Of a stretch of DNA of 33,000 nucleotides, positions 27,277 through 33,000 are shown piece after piece (positions within the stretch are counted from its first letter, which is position 1; each line of letters starts with the position of its first letter). The notes beneath the pieces are model-generated. The model did no database searches, was not told the DNA's origin, and saw nothing but the letters and a program-made list of their open reading frames with translations. The stretch is from an uncultured Clostridium sp. (GTDB lineage: Bacteria; Bacillota; Clostridia; TANB77; CAG-508), in assembly GCA_948468275.1 (NCBI GenBank), contig CAOKHI010000021.1, forward strand, positions 1 to 33,000, in the 5' to 3' direction. A program made the translations under genes and the position numbers.

Positions 27277-27795
27277 TTAGACTCCTATATATCCTATATA
27301 TGGTAAGTTTCTGTAATGTTCATCATAATCTAGTCCATATCCTACAACAAATTTATCTGGAATTTCAAATCCTACATAATTTACTTTTACATCATACTCT
27401 CTTCTTTCTGGTTTATCTAGCAAAGTACATAGTTTTATTGTATTTGGTTTTCTTTCTTCTAAGTATTTTATTAAAAAACTTAATGTTCTTCCTGTATCTA
27501 TTATATCTTCTACTATTAGTATATCCTTACCTTCTATATTTTCTTTTAAATCTAATTTTAGTTCTATATTTCCAGAACTTTGTGTTGATGATTTATAACT
27601 AGATACTTGTATAAATTCTATTTTTAAATCATTTTTTATATTTTTGGCTAAATCGACTGTAAAAAAAGTTGAACCTTTTAATATACATATTAAAGTTATT
27701 GGCTTATCTTTATAGTCAATGGTTATTTGATTTGCTAATTGTTGTATTCTTGCTTTTAAATCTTTTTCCTTTATTAATACTTCTATCTTATCCAT
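27277..27795 (-). CDS. hpt: Hypoxanthine phosphoribosyltransferase
   Basis: 172 residues, typical for HPRT. CILKGSTFFTVDL is the conserved Leu-Lys loop region, VSSYKSST the flexible loop, ILIVEDIIDTGRTL (about 92-105) the PRPP motif, and LLDKPERR, then GFEIPDKFVVGYGLDYDEHYRNLPYIG, the C-terminal signature. It salvages hypoxanthine and guanine with PRPP in the cytosol. Its start overlaps the end of the metallophosphoesterase gene by 8 bases, so the two are coupled. In many Firmicutes hpt neighbours tilS and ftsH; that arrangement is absent here. Confidence 0.95.
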   Translation of the reverse strand: MDKIEVLIKEKDLKARIQQLANQITIDYKDKPITLICILKGSTFFTVDLAKNIKNDLKIEFIQVSSYKSSTQSSGNIELKLDLKENIEGKDILIVEDIIDTGRTLSFLIKYLEERKPNTIKLCTLLDKPERREYDVKVNYVGFEIPDKFVVGYGLDYDEHYRNLPYIGYIGV

Positions 27796-28510
27796 TTTTA
27801 TCCCCTTTTATTTCCATTAATTTGAAATCTAAATAGTCTGCACTTACTAATTTAAATTCTATGTTTTCTATCTTTCCTTCTATTGCATCTTTATGAGAAT
27901 GTGAATGTAAATGACCATACATGCATCTTTTTACATTATATTCTTTCATTTTATTTACAAATTTTAGTTCTAATTTATTTAACATTGCTGAATGAGTAAT
28001 TGGTGGATAATGCATAAATACTAATATTTCTTTACTATTTCCACATTTGGTAATACCTTCTTTTAAAGATAATTCTAGTCTTCCTAACTCTCTATCTAAT
28101 ATTTTTCCTTCTCCTTCTAAGTCATTTAAAGTCCAACCTCTTGTTCCTGTTATTATATAGTTTTCAAACTCATAACTATTATTATATATAAAATCAATTG
28201 TATCAAATTCATTTTCTTTTACATATGTTCTCATTTTTGTTAAAGTTGTCCACCAATAATCATGGTTTCCTTTTAATAATAGTTTTTTGCCTGGTAAATT
28301 ATTTAAAAATTCGAAATCTAAGTATGTATCTTCTAAATTCATAGCCCATGAAAAATCACCTGGTAAAACAACTAAATCTGATGGTTTTACCTTAGCTTGC
28401 CAGTCTTTTTTTATTTTTTGTGGATGATTTTCCCAATTATCTCCAAAAATGTTCATTGGTTTTGGATTTTTAAAGGATAAATGCAAATCTGCTATTACAA
28501 AAATAGACAT
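27788..28510 (-). CDS. Calcineurin-like metallophosphoesterase
   Basis: A 240-residue cytosolic protein with the complete metal-ligand set: IADLHL (Asp/His), LPGDFSW, LKGNHDYWW, FMHYPPIT and YGHLHSHSH. GNHDYWW and WAMNLEDTYLDFEFL are typical of the YfcE/YkuE-like clostridial group of about 230-240 residues. The substrate is unknown. It overlaps hpt and follows tsaD by 17 bases in one operon. Confidence 0.9.
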   Translation of the reverse strand: MSIFVIADLHLSFKNPKPMNIFGDNWENHPQKIKKDWQAKVKPSDLVVLPGDFSWAMNLEDTYLDFEFLNNLPGKKLLLKGNHDYWWTTLTKMRTYVKENEFDTIDFIYNNSYEFENYIITGTRGWTLNDLEGEGKILDRELGRLELSLKEGITKCGNSKEILVFMHYPPITHSAMLNKLELKFVNKMKEYNVKRCMYGHLHSHSHKDAIEGKIENIEFKLVSADYLDFKLMEIKGDKNG

Positions 28511-28527
28511 ACTTAAAATTTCCTTTC

Positions 28528-29532
28528 TTAAATTTTTAAATTTGGTACTGCATTTAAATCTAAACTTGATGTTTTTCCATTTATGTAGTAATAATATCCA
28601 GCTGCTCCTATCATTGCTGCATTATCTGTACATAAGTCTAATTTTGGAAAATATATTTCTACTTTTTCATTTTCTCCTAGTTCTAAAAACTTTTGTCGTA
28701 TATATGAATTTGCAGATACTCCTCCTGCTAAAGCTACTTTTTGTATTTTTAGTTTTTTTATTGCTCTTTTTGTATTTTCTATTAGCATGTCTGTTGCTAC
28801 TTTTTGAAAACTTGCACACATATCTGATTTGTTTAAATCTGCCATTTTATGATTTATATTTAAAACTGCTGTTTTTATTCCACTAAAACTAAAATCTAAA
28901 TCTTCAAAATATGTATGTGGTAGCTCTATATTTGGCATTCCTTGTTTTGAAAGTTTATCAATTTTGGGTCCTCCTGGATATTCTAAACCTAATACTCTTG
29001 CCACTTTATCAAATGCTTCTCCTATTGCATCATCTTTTGTTTTTCCTAATATTTCAAACTCATTATAATCTTTTATATGTACAAGATGTGTATGTCCTCC
29101 TGATATTATTAAGCATAAAAATGGTGGCTCTAATTCCTTATAGGTAATATAATTTGCTGCTATATGCCCATGTATATGATTTACTCCTATTAGTGGTTTA
29201 TTTAACGCAAAACTTAGTGCTTTTGCATATGAAACACCTACTAATAATGCCCCAACAAGACCTGGACCATATGTGCATGCTACTGCATCTATATCTTCAA
29301 AATCTATGTCTGCTTGTTGTAGTGCTTGTTTTGTTACATTTGATATTGCTTCTACATGATTTCTAGATGCTATTTCTGGTACTACTCCACCAAATTTCTT
29401 ATGTATTGGTATTTGTGAACTTATAACATTAGAAAGAACTTCTCTACCGTTTTTTACTATCGATACAGAAGTTTCATCACAACTTGATTCTATTGCTAGT
29501 ATTATTATATCTTTCATTTTTTTATATTCCAT
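28528..29532 (-). CDS. tsaD: tRNA N6-threonylcarbamoyladenosine transferase subunit TsaD
   Basis: 334 residues. [16 protein letters not shown] at the N-terminus, the metal-binding HIHGH (about 119-123), the ASKHA-fold motifs [12 protein letters not shown] and [15 protein letters not shown], and [13 protein letters not shown] at the end are all diagnostic. With TsaB, TsaC and TsaE it makes t6A37 in ANN-decoding tRNAs; those partners are not in this window. The start could be ATG 29532 or ATG 29517 ([10 protein letters not shown], where relatives begin); neither has a strong ribosome site. The gene lies 3 bases after the M50 protease gene. Confidence 0.96.
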   Translation of the reverse strand: MEYKKMKDIIILAIESSCDETSVSIVKNGREVLSNVISSQIPIHKKFGGVVPEIASRNHVEAISNVTKQALQQADIDFEDIDAVACTYGPGLVGALLVGVSYAKALSFALNKPLIGVNHIHGHIAANYITYKELEPPFLCLIISGGHTHLVHIKDYNEFEILGKTKDDAIGEAFDKVARVLGLEYPGGPKIDKLSKQGMPNIELPHTYFEDLDFSFSGIKTAVLNINHKMADLNKSDMCASFQKVATDMLIENTKRAIKKLKIQKVALAGGVSANSYIRQKFLELGENEKVEIYFPKLDLCTDNAAMIGAAGYYYYINGKTSSLDLNAVPNLKI

Positions 29533-29535
29533 TTC

Positions 29536-30276
29536 TTATATATTTATTCCAAATAGCAGTGCTACTAACTTAAATATTCCAACTTGTATTACATCTATTA
29601 TAGGTGAGATAAGTATTCCTGCAAGACCTGTAATCCATAATATTAAAAATACTATGTAAAATATATGCTCATATTTATCTAACCATGCCTTTACATTATA
29701 AGACATGAAATTTCTAAATATTTTGCTTCCATCAAGTGGTGGAAGTGGTATTAGATTAAATACTCCAAGTCCTATATTTACAAGTACTGTTGCTTGTATT
29801 ATTGTAAGTATTATTGTTCCTGTATTACTTATTATAAATGCTACATTTGCAAACTTATATATTGCAAAATATAGTATAGTAAATATTATTGCTAATATAA
29901 AATTCATTATTGGTCCTGCAACAGATACTATTGCTTCTCCTGCAGATATAGATATTTTTCTATCAAAATTTCGCGGATTTATTTGAACTGGTTTTCCCCA
30001 ACCAAAATGTACGAATATCAATAGCGCCAATCCCATAGGATCTATATGACTTAATGGATTTAGGTTTAATCTTCCTTGCATTTTTGGGGTATCATCTCCC
30101 AATTTATATGCTGTAATTGCATGTGCAAATTCGTGAAATGTTATTGCTATTATTACTCCTGGTAAAGTAAGTAATAAACCTAATAAGTAATCTGCACTCA
30201 TTCTCATCAAGCTAAATACAGCAAAAATTGCAAGTAATACATATATCATTCTTTTATCATAATTAAATGAAAACAT
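29536..30276 (-). CDS. Site-2 protease family (M50) membrane metalloprotease
   Basis: 246 residues from ATG 30276, chosen because AAGGAG lies 8 bases upstream; an open extension of 12 codons exists. TFHEFAHAITAYKLGD (HEFAH about 48-52) gives two zinc ligands and the catalytic Glu; NLIPLPPLDGSK gives the Asp ligand of the NPDG-type motif. About six hydrophobic helices, and no PDZ domain, as in the small YwhC-like M50 group. RLNLNPLSHIDPMG and GWGKPVQINPRNF are conserved in that group. It probably cleaves membrane-embedded substrates; the substrate is unknown. It is the first gene of the operon that includes tsaD and hpt. Confidence 0.92.
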   Translation of the reverse strand: MFSFNYDKRMIYVLLAIFAVFSLMRMSADYLLGLLLTLPGVIIAITFHEFAHAITAYKLGDDTPKMQGRLNLNPLSHIDPMGLALLIFVHFGWGKPVQINPRNFDRKISISAGEAIVSVAGPIMNFILAIIFTILYFAIYKFANVAFIISNTGTIILTIIQATVLVNIGLGVFNLIPLPPLDGSKIFRNFMSYNVKAWLDKYEHIFYIVFLILWITGLAGILISPIIDVIQVGIFKLVALLFGINI

Positions 30277-30378
30277 CCACATTTCTCCTTCTTGGTAATT
30301 AATTATATTCATACTATATCACGTTTTAACATATTTTTCAATTATTATGTGTTTTTTATTTTCTATGTTACTTCTATA

Positions 30379-30559
30379 GTTACAGTTCACAGCATATATA
30401 ATAAAATCCGCTACGGCTAAGTAATATATTTTATTTTTTCATTTCGCCCTCCAAGCTCACGGGTATTCCCCCGCCTCAATGGGCTGTCGGGTCTTCATTA
30501 CAAAATAAAATATATTACTTAGTCTTCGCTACTTACTGCTATTGTCTGTGAATAGTAAC
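30379..30559. mobile_element. MITE-like element, copy 3 (181 bp)
   Basis: Identical in sequence to copy 2. The flanks, CTTCTATA on the left and TTCTAATA on the right, are similar but not an exact 8-bp duplication, so one side has changed or the insertion was different. It lies between the M50 gene and the thioredoxin-like gene. Confidence 0.87.
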
Positions 30560-30596
30560 TTCTAATAATTTTAATTAACTGTCATAATCATATAGA

Positions 30597-31163
30597 CTAG
30601 CTATTTATCAATTCTTGTATATGTCTTTGTAAAATTTGATTGCTTATTTTACCTGTATATGCTTTCACAATTTTTCCCTCTTTATTTATAAAGAGCGTTT
30701 GAGGAATTGAATATAGATTGTAGGTATTTGATGCACTATATAGGGCATCAAAATATAAAGGAAATTCGTATTTTTCTTTTTTCACAAAAGTTTTTACATT
30801 TTCTACTGTATCATTGTATTCATCTGTTAAATTGACCATTAGAAATTGTATATCATTGCTATATTTTTTATATGCTTCATCAAATTCAGGTAATTCACTT
30901 TTACAAGGTCCACACCATGTTGCCCAAAAGTTTACAACTATTGGCTTTCCAAAAAAGTCTGATAATTTCACTTTGTTTCCATCTATATTTATTACTTCAA
31001 AATCTTGTGCCTTTTTTAAATTGTTTTGATATTCAGTCTTATTTTCACTAGTTATTTGTTCTGGTGTAAAATTTTTGTTTAAAAAATTATACCCTATAGT
31101 TGCTATTAATATTATTAATATAAACACTACAACAAATATTATAATTTTTAAATATTTTTTCAC
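30597..31163 (-). CDS. resA: Membrane-anchored thioredoxin-like protein (ResA/TlpA type)
   Basis: 188 residues from the GTG at 31163, preceded by GAGG at 8 bases. One N-terminal membrane helix (YLKIIIFVVVFILIILIATIGY) is followed by an extracytoplasmic thioredoxin fold with VVNFWATWCGPCKSELP (active CGPC) and the cis-Pro segment YSIPQTLFINKEG. It is a thiol-disulfide reductase working outside the membrane, likely kept reduced by the CcdA-like protein encoded directly upstream. No cytochrome c maturation genes are in view, so the substrate may instead be exported or spore-coat proteins. Confidence 0.88.
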   Translation of the reverse strand: MKKYLKIIIFVVVFILIILIATIGYNFLNKNFTPEQITSENKTEYQNNLKKAQDFEVINIDGNKVKLSDFFGKPIVVNFWATWCGPCKSELPEFDEAYKKYSNDIQFLMVNLTDEYNDTVENVKTFVKKEKYEFPLYFDALYSASNTYNLYSIPQTLFINKEGKIVKAYTGKISNQILQRHIQELINS

Positions 31164-31173
31164 ACTAATCACC

Positions 31174-31830
31174 TCAAATAAAAGAATATAATAAATTATT
31201 CATTACTCCTAATGCTATTGTTATTCCTATAATTATTAAAAATATACCACATATATTGTTAATAATTTTATAATGATTTTTTATAAATTCAAATACTGAA
31301 TTTAACTTTTTTATTAAAACTGCTGAAGCTATTATAGGAATTCCCAAGCCTAATGAATAAACAAATAATAAAGTTATTCCTTTTAATATAGTTCCTGAAA
31401 CAGATGCCATCATTAAAGCTGAACCTAAAAATGCTCCTACACATGGTGTTAAGTTTATTGCAAATATTATTCCAAATAAAAAGGCTGAAAATATTCCTAC
31501 TATTTGCTTATTTTGCTTTTTCTTTCCTTTAAAAAGATTTATATTTATAAATTCTAAATAATTTAACCCACATAATATAACTATTATGCCACAAACAATA
31601 TTAACTATGGTTTTATAGTTTTTTAATAGTCCTCCTATTGTTCCTGCAAAAATTCCTAATATACAAAAGACTACTGTAAATCCTATTACAAATGCTATTG
31701 AATTTATAACAGTATTATTCTTTTTATTTGCATCACCTGTAAAATATGTTATATAAATTGGAATCATTGGTAACATACATGGTGATATGAAAGATATTAA
31801 TCCTTCTAAAAAAGTAATTAGATATACCAA
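31174..31830 (-). CDS. ccdA: CcdA-type transmembrane electron carrier
   Basis: 218 residues with six hydrophobic helices. The two redox Cys are in FISPCMLPMIP (Cys18) and NLTPCVGAFLG, at equivalent positions in the two halves of the DsbD-beta/CcdA fold. The start codon is TTG with AAAGG 5 bases upstream and GGAG further up. It moves electrons from cytosolic thioredoxin to extracytoplasmic partners. Its stop is next to the start of the resA-type gene, so the two form a unit. Confidence 0.92.
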   Translation of the reverse strand: MVYLITFLEGLISFISPCMLPMIPIYITYFTGDANKKNNTVINSIAFVIGFTVVFCILGIFAGTIGGLLKNYKTIVNIVCGIIVILCGLNYLEFININLFKGKKKQNKQIVGIFSAFLFGIIFAINLTPCVGAFLGSALMMASVSGTILKGITLLFVYSLGLGIPIIASAVLIKKLNSVFEFIKNHYKIINNICGIFLIIIGITIALGVMNNLLYSFI

Positions 31831-31916
31831 AAGTACCTTTCTCCTTTCAATTTTTGTATTTATCTTCTAAAATCATCCTACCACCTTAATTAAATTTTCT
31901 TGTACAATGTTAAAAC

Positions 31917-31970
31917 GCTATTTTATACTACTTGATTGAATTTATTAAAACTTATTAAACTTTAATAAGC
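31917..31970. repeat. Imperfect direct repeat, left copy, beside the fic gene
   Basis: GCTATTTTATACTAC...ATTGAATTTATTAAAA... resembles 32796-32850 (GCTATTTTAATGCTAC...ATTGAATTTATTAAAA). This copy ends in a palindrome, CTTATTAAA-C-TTTAATAAG, which could be a terminator. The two copies bracket the fic gene. Confidence 0.5.
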
Positions 31971-32692
31971 TAATCAACTTCCTTTAATACTTGTTCTATT
32001 GTTGATGTGTAACTTTGTAATTTTTCATCAAGTCTTTTTTGACATTTTTCAAATACTTGTACTAATTTTCCTAAACTTTCTGAAGTTTGAGCCTCATATA
32101 AAGCTTCTCTATATTCTTTATTATACTCGTCATCAATAGTGATTAGATCAATTTTATTTTCTATACATTGTCTAAGTATAATGAATCTTCCTATTCTTCC
32201 ATTTCCATCTTGAAAAGGATGTATATGTTCAAATTTTTGATGAAAATCAGCTATATCCTCAATACTTGTTATCTTAGTTTTTAATAAAATTTTAATTAAT
32301 TCTTCAACCTCATATGGTTGTGCTAATTCAATGTTTACATTTCTTAATTTATTTGGAATTTTTTTGTATACTCCTACAAATCCATACTTTTCATCACTGG
32401 TATTTTTCTTTAAAATTGAATGATATTCTCTTAGTAATCTATCTGTTAATTTCTCATTTAAAGTTTCTATCACAAAATCAAATAATTCTAATGAATTAAT
32501 GGTCTCTTGTACATCATTAATCGAATGCTCACCCACTACCATTTTTTCTTCTAAAAGAATATTTAATTGTTTAATATTAAATGTACTCCCTTCTAATTTA
32601 TTTGAATGATATAAATACTCTATCTTAATGTCATCATATATGGAATTTTTTATTTTTGATAATCTTTGCATAGCATTAATAGGTATTTTCAT
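31970..32692 (-). CDS. Fic family protein (probable AMP transferase)
   Basis: 240 residues from ATG 32692, chosen because GGAGG lies just upstream (ATG 32707 overlaps that site). FEHIHPFQDGNGRIGRFI (about 155-172) is the complete Fic core HPFxxGNGRxxR with the catalytic His. Near the N-terminus YHSNKLEGSTF fits the inhibitory motif [S/T]xxxE[G/N], so it is a class II Fic protein held off by its own helix. Such proteins transfer AMP to target hydroxyl groups; the target is unknown. The following tail contains basic helices. No obvious antitoxin gene is adjacent. Confidence 0.9.
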   Translation of the reverse strand: MKIPINAMQRLSKIKNSIYDDIKIEYLYHSNKLEGSTFNIKQLNILLEEKMVVGEHSINDVQETINSLELFDFVIETLNEKLTDRLLREYHSILKKNTSDEKYGFVGVYKKIPNKLRNVNIELAQPYEVEELIKILLKTKITSIEDIADFHQKFEHIHPFQDGNGRIGRFIILRQCIENKIDLITIDDEYNKEYREALYEAQTSESLGKLVQVFEKCQKRLDEKLQSYTSTIEQVLKEVD

Positions 32693-32795
32693 ATGTTTTT
32701 CCTCCATTCATCTTTTTACTTTTGAAATTTTTATTAAGTTTGCTGTAACCTGCTTTACTACCATTATTTCTTGCATTTTTCAGTATTCAAAAACT

Positions 32796-32850
32796 GCTAT
32801 TTTAATGCTACCCAATTGAATTTATTAAAATTCATTAAATCTTTTTAATC
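32796..32850. repeat. Imperfect direct repeat, right copy, beside the fic gene
   Basis: Partner of 31917-31970, lying directly after the stop codon of the partial gene at the right edge. The shared core is ATTGAATTTATTAAAA with similar flanks; the end palindrome is less perfect here. Confidence 0.45.
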
Positions 32851-33000
32851 TTATTGTTTATTTAATTTTTTATAAGCTACTGTTAATATCTCTTTATACT
32901 TTCCTTCAATAACCTTTTTGTAAAATTCTTTTCTTATATCTGAAATTATATCAATTCCATCTACTAATTTATGAATTGCATTTAAATTAATTTTATCATA
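32851..33000 (-). CDS. C-terminal end of an unknown gene (runs off the window)
   Basis: The last 49 codons of a minus-strand frame, open from the window edge and ending in TAA at 32853-32851. The peptide is helical and lysine-rich (LVDGIDIISDIRKEFYKKV, then ILTVAYKKLNKQ). I do not recognise it. Codon use is like that of the neighbours, so it is probably real; its start lies right of the window. The 32693-32795 space before fic shows only the fic ribosome site. Confidence 0.5.
   Translation of the reverse strand, partial: YDKINLNAIHKLVDGIDIISDIRKEFYKKVIEGKYKEILTVAYKKLNKQ

Noticed and set aside
31970..33000. Fic toxin with adjacent antitoxin
   Set aside because: The Fic protein carries its own N-terminal inhibitory motif, and the partial neighbour is not recognisable as an antitoxin.

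Overview
The window is very AT-rich chromosomal DNA from a low-GC Gram-positive bacterium, most likely an uncultured, anaerobic, gut-type member of the Clostridia. Evidence: a spoVT-type regulator and a YyaC spore protein point to a spore-forming lineage; there are purine-rich Shine-Dalgarno sites before most genes, consensus sigma-A promoters with 17-base spacers, mostly A/T third positions, and two secreted proteins with the pilin-like hydrophobic N-terminus that is common in such genomes. UAA, UAG and UGA all end genes here.

Layout. Positions 1-742 hold a structured sequence and a decayed secreted serine protease. Positions 1000-10387 form a minus-strand run: spoVT, a KAP-type P-loop NTPase, comF, recD2, yyaC, a small unknown gene, topB and an HD-domain phosphohydrolase. 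Positions 10777-14332 encode surface proteins (a lipoprotein, a GLUG-repeat protein, a membrane-anchored protein). From 14468 a plus-strand unit has a consensus promoter, a nine-codon upstream reading frame, a multi-pass membrane protein and a degenerate class II aminoacyl-tRNA synthetase paralogue. Next come a ribbon-helix-helix regulator, leuS, a nonsense-interrupted pilin-like gene, an HExxH protein, a small unknown gene, a glutamate-synthase-like flavoprotein and htrA. Positions 26412-30276 are a compact minus-strand operon (M50 protease, tsaD, metallophosphoesterase, hpt, RsiV-like protein). The window ends with a resA/ccdA-type redox pair, a Fic protein and the tail of an unknown gene.

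Main observation. Four genes (KAP NTPase, HD protein, GLUG-repeat protein, HtrA) are each broken by a +1 frameshift. In every case the break falls on or next to an in-frame CGG codon, and skipping the C (CGG-N becomes GGN) restores a protein that fits its family or repeat pattern. CGG is otherwise almost absent as an in-frame codon: I found none in leuS, recD2, topB, gltA or tsaD. This suggests that CGG is unassigned or hungry in this organism and is read through by +1 frameshifting or by a four-base-reading tRNA, or else that there is a systematic sequence error. Four other in-frame CGG codons, listed separately, do not fit an obligatory shift.

Other structure: three 181-bp copies of a non-coding MITE-like element with terminal inverted repeats and, in two copies, perfect 8-bp target duplications; one 33-bp perfect inverted repeat with a GC-rich core; and a palindrome spanning the promoter of the ribbon-helix-helix gene.
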